A DNA stretch of 64,000 bases from Megascapheus bottae (GCA_024803745.1 JANJXV010000043.1:6147018-6211017); one strand, 5' to 3'; counted from the first letter of the stretch, positions 12,119-24,625 are shown. Numbers and translations: made by a program. Notes: generated from the letters alone by a model not told the origin.

Positions 12119-13315
12119 ATGGGCAGAACAAGAAACTCAAGAAAAATGTCAAATCAAGAAACAACACCTCCCACCTCCCCCACCCAATGTAAACAGCCAA
12201 TGGAACAGTCACTGGCAAGCCTAGAGGAGAGTCTTCCAAGTGCTGTACAAATGCAATTGATAAACATCATTAATGAAAAATGTGAAAATATAAAGAAAGA
12301 GATAAGGGAGGAAGCCATAGCTGAACAAGAGGAAACCATAAACAAGGTGATAAGTAAAAAAGAAGAAGCCATAAAGGAGGCCATAATAAAGGTTTTTCAA
12401 CGAAAGATGGATGAATTCATAGAATCCACAAACAAAAAGGTGAACGAACTCCAGCAAATGTCCAAAGAAAATAAAGCTAATGAGCTAACCACTCAAATGG
12501 AAATCAAGGAGATAAAGAAATCCATACATAATCTAAAAGAAGAGATGCAAGGCATCAAAAATGAGCAATTAGTAGCAAGGGAGATGAAAAATAAAGTAGA
12601 TAGCTTTGATAGCAGGTTAGACAATGCAGAGGAGAGAATTTCCGGGGCTGAAGATAATTTAGTTATTATAGAGAAAGAACAGAAAATGAGTCGATCCAAA
12701 TCTAGGAAAAATGAGAGAGCACTTCAGGAGGTCCAAGATACAATTAGGAAGCCTAATTTAAGGCTAATTGGTATTGAGGAGGGTCTGGAGAAAGAGGTCA
12801 ATGGTATTGGAAATATACTTCAAGGAATCATCTCAGAGAATTTCCCAAATATCCAGAAGGGCAGACCCATCCAGATACAAGAAGCTTTTAGAACCCCAAA
12901 CAGACGTGACCAGAAAAGAACATCTCACCGCCACATCGTAATCCGAACTGGATCAGTAGAAACCAAAAAAAGGATCCTAAAGGCAGCCAGGGAAAACGGT
13001 TCAGTAACCTATAAAGGAAAAACAATCAGAATAACCCAAGATTACTCAGCAGAGACCATGCAAGCAAGAAGTGACTGGAAGCATATATGTCATGCCCTTA
13101 AGTCAAATAACTACCAACCGAGAATCCTGTACCCAGCTAAGCTCTCATTCATAACTGAGGGAACAATAAAAACATTCCATTCCAGAGAAAAGTGGCAACA
13201 ATATGTCGCAACAAAACCAACACTACAGAGAATTCTGAAAGATGTTCTACACATAGAAAACCAAAATAAATGCAATATAGGGAAGGAAATGGCACCTAAA
13301 CAGCATACCATCTAA
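12119..13315 (+). CDS. L1 ORF1 protein, intact (398 aa)
   Basis: ORF1p binds L1 RNA as a trimer and acts as a nucleic acid chaperone. The frame is open from MGRTRNSRKMSNQE. Residues about 40-190 are rich in E, K and heptad-like leucines (coiled coil, ending near KVDSFDSRLDNAEERISG). An RRM-like part follows (N-L-R-L-I-G-I-E-E-G, then H-R-H-I-V-I-R), then a C-terminal domain with ITQDYSAETMQARSDW and YPAKLSF. It is somewhat longer than mouse or human ORF1p owing to the N-terminal region. ORF2 starts 48 bases downstream. Being open does not make the element active, since ORF2 is dead. Confidence 0.92.
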   Translation: MGRTRNSRKMSNQETTPPTSPTQCKQPMEQSLASLEESLPSAVQMQLINIINEKCENIKKEIREEAIAEQEETINKVISKKEEAIKEAIIKVFQRKMDEFIESTNKKVNELQQMSKENKANELTTQMEIKEIKKSIHNLKEEMQGIKNEQLVAREMKNKVDSFDSRLDNAEERISGAEDNLVIIEKEQKMSRSKSRKNERALQEVQDTIRKPNLRLIGIEEGLEKEVNGIGNILQGIISENFPNIQKGRPIQIQEAFRTPNRRDQKRTSHRHIVIRTGSVETKKRILKAARENGSVTYKGKTIRITQDYSAETMQARSDWKHICHALKSNNYQPRILYPAKLSFITEGTIKTFHSREKWQQYVATKPTLQRILKDVLHIENQNKCNIGKEMAPKQHTI

Positions 13316-13363
13316 GGACCACAAGAACTGTGAAGACACAGGCCCAAATAAAAGCTTTTAAAA

Positions 13364-16300
13364 ATGGTAGGACCTAATAAATATCTCTCAAGTCTAACTC
13401 TTAATATCAATGGACTCAACTCTCCAATTAAACGGAATAGGCTGTCTAGTTGGATCAAAAAGCAAGAGCCATCATTCTGCTGTCTTCATGAGACACATCT
13501 TACCCAAAAAAACAAGCATCTTTTGAAAGTCAGAGGTTGGAATAAACTCTGTCAAGCAAACGGCCCCCATAAACAGGCTGGAGTTGCCATCTTCATATCA
13601 GATAAAATAGTCTTCACACAAAAATTAGTAAGAAAAGACAAAGAAGGTTACTACATACTACTAAAGGGATCTTTCCTCCGGGAAGACATAACGATCCTAA
13701 ATATTTACACACCCAATCCCGGAGCTCCAAACTTCATCAAGCAAACTTTACTTACACTGAAACCATACATAGATCGAAATACAGTGATTTTCGCTGACTT
13801 TAACACACCACTCTCACCTATGGACAGATCAACAAGGCAAAAACTCAACAGAGAAAACTTAGAACTAAACAACTATATAGACCAACTAGATCTAACAGAC
13901 ATCTGCAGAATATTCCACCCAGCAACAACACAATATACGTTTTTCTCAGCAGCACATGGAACATTTTCCAAAATAGATCACATCGTAGGCCATAAAACAA
14001 ACCTGGACAGATTCAGAAACACCGAAATTATTCCATGCACACTCTCAGACCACAAAGGCATCAAACTGGAACTGAACACACATCTCCACCAACGAAAACC
14101 CTGTAACTCATGGAGACTAAACAACACATTGTTGAATCACCAATGGGTCATCGAAGAGATCAGAACAGAAAACCACAGTTTATGAAATTGAACAGGAAGG
14201 AGCACACAAAATACCAACTCCTTTGGGACGCAGTAAAGGCAGTACTCAGAGGAAAATTTATAGCGCTGAGTGCCTACAACAACAAGTTGGAAAAATTGCA
14301 AACCAACAAGTTAATGTCTCACCTTAAGCTCCTGGAAAAAGAGCAACAAACCAACCCTAATCCCAGTAGAAGAAAGCAAATAATTAAAGTCAAAGCAGAA
14401 TTAAATGATTTGGAATCCAAAAAAACTATAGAAAGAATCAACAAAACAAGGAGTTGGTTCTTTGAAAGAATTAAGAAAATTGACAAGCCCTTAGAAAATC
14501 TTACCAAAAAAGAAGAGAGCATATCGAAATCGCAGATGAAAATGGTAATATCACGACAGAAATTACCAAAATCCAGAATATCATGAGGGAATACTTCTCA
14601 AACCTTTATGCCAACAAATTTGAGAATCTAGATGAAATGGATGAATTCCTAGCCAATATTAACATACCCACACTGAACCAAGAAGAACTAAGCCAACTCA
14701 ACAGGCCTATTTCAACCTCTGAAATAGAAATGGCAATTAGAGAACTTCCACCTAAGAAAAGCCCAGGGCCAGATGGATTCACAGCTGAATTCTGTAAGGT
14801 CTTCAAAGCAGAGCTCACACCAATACTCCTCAAGCTCTTCAACGAAATTGAAAATGAAGGTTCCTTACCAAACTCATTCTATGAAGCCAGTATAACCCTC
14901 ATCCCCAAACCAGACAGAGATTCATCAAGGAAAGAGAACTATAGACCTATATCTTTGATGAACATCGATGCAAAACTTCTCAACAAAATACTGGCCAACC
15001 GTCTACAACAACTCATCAAAAAAATTATACACTATGATCAAACTGGATTCATCACAGGAAGGCAAAGCTGGTTCAACATATGCAAATCAATTAATATAAT
15101 TCAACACATCAACAGGAGCAAGGACAAAAATCACATGATTGTCTCAATAGACGCGGAAAAGGCATTTGACAAGATCCAACACCCCTTTATGTTAAAAGCT
15201 CTGGAGAAACTAGGAATCCATGGAACATTCCTCAATGTAATAAAGGCTGTGTATGAGAAACCTACTGCTAGCATTACACTTAATGGTGAAAACCTAAAGC
15301 CATTCCCTCTAAAATCAGGAATGAGACAAGGATGCCCACTCTCTCCACTCCTCTTTAACATAGTACTAGAATTCCTAGCCAGTGCAATAAGGCAAAAAGC
15401 AAGCATAAAGGGGATCCAAGTAGGGAAAGAGGAAATAAAACTATCCCTCTTTGCAGATGACATGATTCTGTATTTAAAGAATCCTATAGACTCTACTCTC
15501 AAGCTCCTTGAGCTGATTCAAAACTTTGGAAGAGTAGCAGGCTATAAAATCAACCCTCAAAAATCAACCGCCTTCCTTTACACCAACAGTGAGAGGAACG
15601 AGGCAATAATCAGGAAAGAAACTCCTTTCACAATAGCCTCAAAGAAAATAAAGTACCTAGGAATTAGCTTAACTAAGAATGTAAAGGACCTTTTTGACGA
15701 AAACTTTATTTTTTTATTTTTTTTATATTTTATTTTTTATTGTAATTAGTAAAAGGGTTACTTGTTATTTGCCAGATAGAAGGTGCATTAATTCACATAC
15801 ATTGATACCTTTCACATGTCTTGGTACCCGTTTCCCTCCCCCGCCCACACAACCCACACGTCTTGGTTTTCCCCCTTCCCTATCAAATGTCAAATAACCA
15901 AATACAAATAAGTTCAATATATCAGATAACAAAGTGAGATACTATACCAATATGAGATAACCAAGGGACAGCAAAGGAGATGAGAGGCAACATAGTACAC
16001 TAAGGACAACAATCATTCATTATATGGCTTTTTAAAGGACCTCCAGGGTATTGACGAAAACTTTAAAACCCTAAAAAAGGAAATTAAAGCAGAACTAAGG
16101 AATGGAAAAAACCTCCCATGCTCCTGGATTGGAAGAATCAACATTGTGAAAATGACAATCTTGCCAAGAGCTATCTACAAATTCAATGCAATACCCATCA
16201 ACATCCCAAGGTCATTCTTTATAGAAATAGAAGAGGCAATCCAAAATTTCATATGGAATAATAAAAGACCCCCGTATAGCAAAAAAACTTCTTAGCAGAA

Positions 16301-17500
16301 AGAACAGCGCTGGAGGAATTTCAATTCCAAACTTTAGACTCTATTACAGAGCTATAATTCTCAAAACAGCTTGGTACTACACAGGAACAGGGCTGAAGAC
16401 GAATGGAATAGAACGGAGGACCCTGATACTAAACCACAGACCTGTGGCCACGTAATCTTTTACAAGGGAGCCAAAAAAATAGAATGGAAGAAAGACAGCC
16501 TCTTCAACAACTTGTGCTGGCAGAACTGGTTAAGCACCTGCAGAAAATTAAAGCTGGATCCTTCTTTGTCACCTTGCACTAGAATTAACTACAAATGGAT
16601 CAAAGACCTGGAGGTAAAAGCTGACACACTGAAAACTTTACAAGAAGGAATAGGAGATACACTAGGCCTCCTTGGCACAGGTCGAAACTTTCTTAATAAG
16701 GACCAAGAATCACAACAAATCAGAGAAATGCTGGATAAGTGGGACTGCATTAAACTGCAGAGCTTTTGTATGGCAAAGGACATAGCTAGTAAACTAATCA
16801 GGAAGCCTACAGAGTGGGAGAAGATCTTCACCAACCAAACAACAGACAAAGGCCTCATATCTAAAATATATCAACAACTCAAAAAATTGAATCACTCAAA
16901 AACTAACCTCCAAGGTAACAACCATCCTATTAAAAAATGGGCCAAAGACTTAAACAGAGTCTTCTCTGAAGAAGAAACAAAAATGGCCTATAGACACATG
17001 AAGAAATGCTCAACATCTCTGGTCATAAAAGAAATGCAAATCAAAACAACACTAAGATTCCACCTCACTCCAGTTAGAATGGCCAGGATCAGGAAAACGA
17101 ATGACAACAGATGCTCGATGGGATGTGGCCAGGAGGGATAACTACTACACTGTTGGTAGGAGTGCCAAGTCATTCAACCACTATGGAAAGCATTGTGACA
17201 GTGCCTCAAAAGGCTAAACATAGAACTCCCCTATGACCCACCAATTCCACTACTTGGCATTTACCCAACTACCCAGAAACAAGGACATACTAAACCCACT
17301 AGCACAACAATGTTCATTGCAGCACTATTCACCATAGCAAACATATGGAACCAACCTAGATGTCCCTCAGTTGATGAGTGGATCAACAAGTTGTAGTATT
17401 TGTACACAATGGAAGTCTATGCTGCTGTCAGAAAGAATGACATCGCCCCATTTGTTAGGAAATGGAAAGACTTAGAAAAAATCATATTAAGTGAAGTAAG
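13364..17500 (+). pseudogene. L1 number 1 ORF2 (endonuclease and reverse transcriptase), broken
   Basis: The endonuclease domain (13364-14180) has LNINGLNSPIKR, CCLHETHL, ADFNTPLSP (usual Gly now Ala) and TLSDHKGIK. A frameshift follows at about 14180, and another near 14535, where a few codons are lost compared with L1 number 2. The reverse transcriptase part (14583-15708) has [34 protein letters not shown] and FADDMILYL. The nested fragment cuts it at 15708; the remainder (16051-17500) has further frame breaks. The C-terminal region can still be read in pieces at 16371-17141. Confidence 0.9.
15709..16050 (-). mobile_element. Nested L1 3' fragment with inverted 5' piece
   Basis: An L1 3' UTR in reverse orientation, T-rich tail first, interrupts ORF2 of L1 number 1. 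It is flanked by a 15-base target duplication, TTGACGAAAACTTTA, at 15694-15708 and 16051-16065. The last 17 bases (16034-16050) are L1 3' UTR in the opposite orientation to the rest, the mark of twin priming. Confidence 0.88.
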
Positions 17501-18069
17501 CCAGACTCAAAGGAACTTAGGCTCAATGGTTTCCCTCATTCGTCATAATCAGTAGAAACCTTGGGCTCTACTAGCAGAGATTTGCAATGGAGCAAAATCT
17601 TGATACATAAGGACATATAATGTGAAGCTAATTGAAAGGACCTCCAGGATATTGAAACAAAAGCCATATAATGAATGATTGTTGTCCTTAATGTACTATG
17701 TTGTCTCTCATCTCCTTTGCTGTCCCTTGGTTATCTCATATTGGTATAGTATCTCACTTTGTTATCTGATAAATTGAATTTATTTGTATTTGGATATTTG
17801 AAATTTGATAGGGAAGGGGGGAAAACCAAGACGTGTGGGCGGTGTGGGGGGGGGAGGGAAACGGGTACCAAGACATGTGAAAGGGTATCAATGTATGTGA
17901 GTTAATGCACCTTCTATCTGGCAAATATCATGTAACCCTTTTACTAATTACAACAAAAAAATGCAAAAAATAATTGTGAACATCTAGTGTCTGCCAGCTA
18001 CAGAGGTCTAGGTTGGTTGTATCTGAAAACTATAATTGTGTTTAATATTAATCTTGCTCCTAGTTTCAA

Positions 18070-18321
18070 ATGGGCAAAACAAGAAACTCAAGAAAATTGT
18101 CAAATCAAGAAACAATATCCCCCACCCAATCTAAACAGACAATGGGGCTCAACTCCACGGCCTCTGACTGGAGACTGAGAGGCGGGCAGTACTTAAGACT
18201 CAGCACCTCACCAGGGGAGGAGGAGCTGTCCCAGCTCCCACTTGCCCACCAGGCTCCTCTCCCAGGCCACTGGATCTGGAGAGTAGAGGACGCTGGCACC
18301 CTGCCTTACAACAGTGAGTAG
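18070..18321 (+). other. Chimeric frame: ORF1 start read into L1 5' UTR (83 codons)
   Basis: An ATG with the ORF1 context opens M-G-K-T-R-N-S-R-K-L-S-N-Q-E, then crosses the junction near 18146 and reads 5' UTR sequence until a stop. It is a by-product of the L1 rearrangement; translation is not suggested by anything else. Confidence 0.4.
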
Positions 18322-19254
18322 GGTGTGCGGGAAAATAGGAGCATCTGCCCCCCTCAATACTTGAGCGGGGCATCCTCCAGCTGGGAATCCTGAGCAAAAC
18401 AGCACCAAGGGGCCCCATACAGTGACAGACACTCTGACAAAGCAGTGGAAACACAGCAGGGATCTGAAGGGCCAAGCAGCAGACAAGCTCCCTTTCTGAG
18501 AATCAGAAAGGTGAGGCTCCACCTTGGAGCCCTCATCCTTAGCTGGGCCCCACTACTGGGAACAGAGCAATCGCCTGCTGGTCCAGCTGAGAGCCCCTGG
18601 AAACTGTCAAACCCCAGACCCTTGGCTGGGGGCCGCCCCTGGAAGCAGCACAGGGAAACGTCTGCCCAGCTCGCTCAGAATGAAGCTCACAGATCCATCC
18701 CATGGTCCACTGTGAGGCCACTGGTTGGGCTAAGAGCCAGTCATGCAGTGACACATAAGTTTTATTCTAATACTTTCCAAATTTTGTACTCAAATACACT
18801 ACCTACTTACCAACTTAGGTCAGTTATCCTTACGCTATACCTTTTCTACATTACTATAATATTCTTACACACCTTCGTTAATCCTCTTGTACTTCCCCTG
18901 ACCTCTCTCATTCTATTTTTCTATCTCTGGTCCTCTGTTCGTCTTTCAACCCTTATAATGCATGGACCTACACTTGATGGCTGTTGAGCAATACTGTATA
19001 TCGAGGTATTCAATTATACTCTAGGCTCACAGGTACTTAAAGACAATAGAGATTGGATTGAGAGGCTTATTTTTTTGGGTATAAGTCACTTATCAGTGGT
19101 TGTATTAGACTGGTCTGTAAGTGCACAAAAAGAAAGGGTGATAACACCAATCAAATACTGTGAACACCTACTGCCTGCCAGCTACAGAGGTCTAGGTTGG
19201 TTATATCTGAAAAACTATAATCATGTTTAGTATTAATCTTGCTCCCATTTTCAA

Positions 19255-20345
19255 ATGGGCAAAACAAGAAACTCAAGAAAAATGTCAAATCAAGAAACAA
19301 AATCCCCCACCCAATGTAAACAGACAATGGAACAGTCACCGGCATACCTAGAGGAGACTCTTCCAAGTGCTATACAAATGCAACTGATAAAAATCATTAA
19401 TGAAAAATGTGAAAACATAAAGAAAGAGATAAGGGAGGAAGCCATAGCTAAAAAAGAGGAAACCATAAACAAGGTGGTAAGTGAAAAAGAAGCCATAAAG
19501 GAGGCCATAATAAAGGTTTTTCAACGAAAGATGGATGAATTCATAGAATCCACAAACAAAAAGGTGAACGAACTCCAGCAAATGTCCAAAGAAAATAAAG
19601 CTAATGAGCTAACCACTCAAATGGAAATCAAGGAGCTAAAGAAATTCATACATGATCTAAAAGAAGAGATGCAAGGCATCAAAAAAGAGCAATTAGAAGC
19701 AAGGGAGATGAAAAATAAAGTAGACAGCTTTGATAGCAGGTTAGACAATGCAGAGGAGAGAATTTCCGGGGCTGAAGATAATTTAGTTATTATACAGAAA
19801 GAACAGAAAATGAGTCAATCCAAATCTAGGAAAAATGAGAGAGCGCTTCAGGAGGTCCGAGATACAATTGGGAAACCTAATTTAAGGCAAAATGGTATTG
19901 AGGAGGGTCTGGAGAAAGAGGTCAATGGTACTGGAAATATACTTCAGGGAATCATCTCAGAGAATTTCCCAAATACCAAGAAGGGCAGGCCCATCCAGAT
20001 ACAAGAAGCTTTTAGAAACCCAAACAGAACTGACCAGAAAAAAACATCCCATTGCCACATTGTAATCCGAAGTGGATCAATAGAAACCAAATAAAGGCTC
20101 GTAAAGGCAGCCAGGGAAAAGGAATCAATCACCTATAAAGGAAAACCATTAAGAATAATCCCAGATTTCTCAGCAGAGACCATGCAAGCAAGAAGTGACT
20201 GGAAGCATATATGTGATGCCCTGAAGTCAAATAACTCCAACCAAGCATACTGTACCCAGCTAAGCTCTCATTCATAACTGAGGGAACAATAAAAACATTC
20301 CATTCCAGGGAAAAGCTGCAACAATATGTAGCAACAAAACCAACA
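19255..20345 (+). pseudogene. L1 number 2 ORF1, nonsense codon and lost C-terminus
   Basis: Same protein as at 12119-13315, starting MGKTRNSRKMSNQETKSP. The frame stops at TAA (20092-20094) in G-S-I-E-T-K, continues recognisably to about 20345 with a frameshift, and is then cut by the deletion that joins it to ORF2. Confidence 0.88.
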
Positions 20346-23300
20346 TTTTCCAAAATAGACCACATCTTAGGCCATAAAAGAAACTGGACAGATTCAGAAA
20401 CACTGAAATTATTCCAGGCATGCTCTCAGACTACAAAGGCATCAAATTGGAACTAAACACACATCTCCACCATCGAAAACCCTGTAACTCATGGAGACTG
20501 AACAACACATTGTTGAATCACCAATGGGTCATCAAAGAGATCAGAATAGAAATCCAACACTTTATGAAATTTAACAATAAGGAGCACACAAAATACCAAT
20601 TCCTTTGGGACACAGCAAAGGCAGTATTCAAAGGAAAATTTAATCCTCTGAGTGCCTACAAGTTGGAAAAATCACACACCAACAAGTTAATGTCTCACCA
20701 TAAGCTCCTGGAAAAAGAGCAACAAACCAACCCTAATCCCAGTAGAAAGAAGCAAATTATTAAAATCCAAGCAGAATTAAATGATTTGGAATCCAAAAAA
20801 ACTATAGAAAGAATCAACAAAACAAGGAGTTGGTTCTTTGAAAGAATTAACAAAATTGACTAACCCTTAGCAAATCTTACCAAAAAAGAGGAGAGCATAT
20901 CGAAATAAACAAAATGGCAAACGAAAATGGTAATATCATGACAGAAATTACCAAGATCCAGAATATCATGAGGGAATACTTCTCAAACATTTATGCCAAC
21001 AAATTTGAGAATCTAGAAGAAATGAATGAATTCCTAGCAAATATTAACATACCCACACTGAACCAAGAAGAACTAACCCAACTTAACAGGCCTATTTCAA
21101 GCTCTGAATTAGAAAACCCTAAGAAAACCCCAGGGCCAGATGGATTCACAGCTAAATTCTATAATGTCTTCAAAACAGAGCTCACACCAATACTCCTCAA
21201 GCTCTTCAACGAAATTGAAAATGAAGGTTCTTTACCAAACTCATTCTATGAAGCAAGTATAACCCTCATCCCCAAACCAGACAGAGATTCATCAAAGAAA
21301 GACAACTATAGACCTATTTCTTTGATGAACATCGATGGAAAACTTCTCAACAAAATACTGGCCAACCCTCTACAACAACTCTTCAAAAAATTATACACTA
21401 TGATCAAACTGGATTCATCACAGGGACGTAAAGCTTGTTCAACATACGCAAAACAATTAATATAATTCAACACATCAACAGGAGCAAGGACAAAAATCAC
21501 ATGATTGTCTCAATAGATGCACAAAAGGCATTTGACAAGATCCAACACCCCTTTATGTTAAAAGTGCTGGAGAAACTAGGAATCCATGGAACATTCCTAA
21601 ATATAATAAAGGCTGTGTATGACAAACCCACTGCAAGTATTACACTTAATGGTGAAAATCTAAAGCCATTCCCTCTAAAATCAGGAATGAGACAAGGATG
21701 CCCACTCTCTCCACTCCTCCTTAACATAGTGTTAGAATTCCTGGCCAGTGGAATAAAGCATGAAGCAAGCATAAAGGGGATACAAGTAGGGAAAGAGGAA
21801 GTAAAACCATCCCTCTTGGCAGATGACATGATTCTGTATTTAAAGAATCCTATAGACTCTACTCCCAAGCTCCTTGAGCTGATTCAAAACTTTGGAAGGG
21901 TAGCAGGCTATAAAATTAACCCTCAAAAATCAACTGCCTTCCTTTATGCCAACAGTGAGAGGAACAAGGCAATAATCAGGAAAGAAACTCCTTTCACAAT
22001 AGCCTCAAAGGAAAGAAAGTACCTAGGAATTATCTTAACTTAGAATGTAAAGGACCTTTTTGATGAAAACTTTAAAACCCTAAAAAAGGAAATTAAAGCA
22101 GAACTAAGGAAATGGAAACACCTCCCATGCTCCTGGATTGCAAGAAACAATATTGTGAAAATGACAATGTTGCCAAGGGCTATCTACAAATTCAATGCAA
22201 TACCCATCTATATCTCAATGGCATTCTTTAAAGAAATAGAAGAGGGAATTCAAAATTTCATATGGAATAATAAAAGAACCCCGTATAGCAAAAACACTTC
22301 TTAGCAGAAAGAACAGCGCTGCAGGAATTTCAATTCCAAACTTTAGACTCTATTACAGGGCTATAATTCTCAAAACAGCTTGGCACTGGCACAAGAACAG
22401 GCCTGAAGACCAATGGATTAGAACTGAGGAACAGATATTAAACCACAGACCTATGGCCACCTAATCTTTGACAAGGGAGCCAAAAAAATAGAAAGGAAGA
22501 AAGACAGCCTCTTCAACAAGTTGTGCTGGCAGAGCTGGTTAAGCACCTTCTTTGTCACCTTGCACTAGAATTAACTCCAAATGGATCAAAGACCTGGAGG
22601 TAAAAGCTGACACACTGAAAACTTTACAAGAAGGAATAGGAGATACACTAGGCCTCCTTGGCACAGGTCGAAATTTTATTAATAAGGACCAACAATCACA
22701 ACAAATCAGAGAAAGGCTGGATAAGTGGAAGGCATTAACATGCAGAGCTTTTGTATGGCAAAGACATAGCTAGTAAATTAATTAGGAAGCCTACAAAGTG
22801 GGAGAAGATTTTCTCCAACCAAACAACGTACAAAGGCCTCATATCTAAAATATAGCAACCACTCAAATAATTGAATCACTCCAAAACTAATCTCCAAAGG
22901 AACAACCATCCCATTAAAAAATGGACCAAAGACTTAAAGAGAGTCTTCTCTGAAGAAGAAACAAAAATGGCCTATAGACACATGAAGAAATGCTCAACAT
23001 TTCTAGTCAGAAAGGAATGCAAATCAAAACAACTCTAAGATTCCACCTCACTCCAGCTAGAATGGCCAGGATCAGGAAAACGAATAATAACAGATGCTGG
23101 AGGGGATGTGGCCAGGAGGGATCACTACTACACTGTTGGGGGGAGTGCAAACTCGTTCCACCAGTATGGAAAGCATTGTGGCAGTGCCTCAAAAGGCTAA
23201 ACATAGAACTCCCTTATGACCCAGCAATTCCACTACTGGGCATTTACCCAACCATCCAGAATCTAGGGCATACTAAATCCACTAGCACAACAATGTTCAT

Positions 23301-23450
23301 TGCAGCATTATTCACCATAGCAAATATATGGAACCAACCTAGATGTCCCTCAGCAAATGAGTGGATCATCAAGTTGTGGTATTTTGTACACAATGGAATT
23401 CTATGCTGCTGTCAGAAAGCGCGACATTGCCCCATTTGTTAGGAAATGAA
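20346..23450 (+). pseudogene. L1 number 2 ORF2, 5' part deleted
   Basis: Starts inside the endonuclease domain (text matching 13958 onward) and has lost about the first 200 codons. Pieces at 20420-20863, 20914-21465 and 21435-22043 cover the reverse transcriptase; the catalytic motif reads L-L-A-D-D-M (Phe to Leu). Several frameshifts and stops. The C-terminal piece at 22990-23442 is recognisable. Confidence 0.88.
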
Positions 23451-23608
23451 AGACTTAGAAAAAGTTATATTACGTGAAGTAAGCCAGACTCAAAGGTACT
23501 TTGGCTCAATGGTTTCCCTCATTTCTCATAATCAGTAGAAACCTTGGGCTCAACTAACTGATCTGCAATAGAGGAAAATCTTGATACAGAAGGCCACATT
23601 TCCCATTA

Positions 23609-24095
23609 CTTTCAAAGAAAGAGGGATGAATTCATAGAATCCACAAATAAAAATGTGACCGAACTCCAGCAAATGTTCAAAGAAAATAAAGCTACTGAGC
23701 TAACCACTCAAATGGAAATCAGGGAGCTAAAGAAATCCATACATGATCTAAAAGAAGAGATACAAGGCATCAAAAATGAGCAATTAGTAGCAAGGGAGAT
23801 GAAAAATAAAGTAGATAGCTTTGATAGCAGGTTAGACAATGCAGAGGAGAGAATTTCTGGGGCTGAAGACAATTTAGTTATTATAGAGAAAGAACAGAAA
23901 ATGAGTCAATCCAAATCGAGGAAAAATTAGAGAGCGCTTCAGGAGGTCCAAGATACAATTAGGAAGCCTAATTTAAGGCTAATTGGTATTGAGGAGGGTC
24001 TGGAGAAAGAGGTCAATGGTATTGGAAATATACTTCAGGGAATCATCTCAGAGAATTTCCCAAATATCCAGAAGAAACCTTGGGCTCTACTACAT
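23609..24095 (+). mobile_element. L1 ORF1 fragment joined to 3' UTR scrap
   Basis: From the coiled-coil text (FIESTNK.., 23632) through KVDSFDSRLDNAEERISG to the RRM-like part, with a stop at 23928. At about 24072 it switches to the 3' UTR phrase GAAACCTTGGGCTC, which also stands at 23536 just before the fragment, so the piece sits between two copies of that phrase. Confidence 0.8.
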
Positions 24096-24202
24096 AGAAA
24101 AATCTGGAAGTGGTGCTGTGGTTCAAGTGGTAGAGCTCTGGCCTTGAGAAAGTCCAAGGACAGTGCTCAAGCCCTGAGTTAAAGCCTGGGATTGGCAAAA
24201 AA
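24095..24202 (+). repeat. Type T SINE, right half
   Basis: Begins ACATAGAAAAATCTGGAAGTGG; the left tRNA unit is missing. Confidence 0.8.
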
Positions 24203-24431
24203 TGGCTTTGTCAAGAAGCTGTATCAAACTGACTAACTCTTGTTCTCTCTTCTGAAAACAACTAGGGCTGATGACCACAGCTACAAGCTAGGAATACATT
24301 GTACTTAAAAAAAGAATGTTCACTGTAGAGGAGTATGCTCTATTTTCTTCTGTATCTGTAAATTTCACTGCATATACATAATTATCCAAGATGTGTGGCA
24401 TATATTTTTCTACTTGTTTCAATGTTGGGTT

Positions 24432-24625
24432 TTTTTTGTGAGTCATGGGGCTTGAGTTCAGGGCCTAAGCACTGTCCTTGGACTTTTCTCAAGGCTAGAT
24501 CTCTATCACTTGAGCCACAGCACCATTTCCAAAATTTTTCTGTGAACATGGTACCGAGGAATCAAACCTGGGTCTTCGTGCATGCTAGGCAAGCACTCTA
24601 CCACTAGGCCAAACTCCCGGCCATT
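24432..24625 (-). repeat. Type T SINE
   Basis: Complete reverse copy ending CAAACTCCCGGCC. Confidence 0.9.

Larger units (their letters stand above)
10797..17966 (+). mobile_element. L1 number 1, full length, decayed
   Basis: A complete L1 layout: GC-rich 5' UTR (10797-12118) opening with a YY1-like AAGATGGC, open ORF1, ORF2 broken by frameshifts, a nested L1 fragment (15709-16050), 3' UTR with a G-rich tract near 17815-17870 and an AT-rich tail ending near 17966. No host sequence separates its tail from the next L1. No target-site duplication can be assigned because the right flank is L1. Confidence 0.93.
17967..23608 (+). mobile_element. L1 number 2, chimeric 5' end, internal deletion
   Basis: It follows L1 number 1 directly. 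The first 180 bases match the end of the 5' UTR plus the first ORF1 codons (as at 12021-12200). At about 18146 the sequence jumps back into 5' UTR, which differs from that of L1 number 1 upstream of 18368. A second 5' UTR end and ORF1 follow (19255). ORF1 is joined to the middle of the endonuclease domain near 20345. It ends in a degraded 3' UTR near 23600. Confidence 0.85.
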
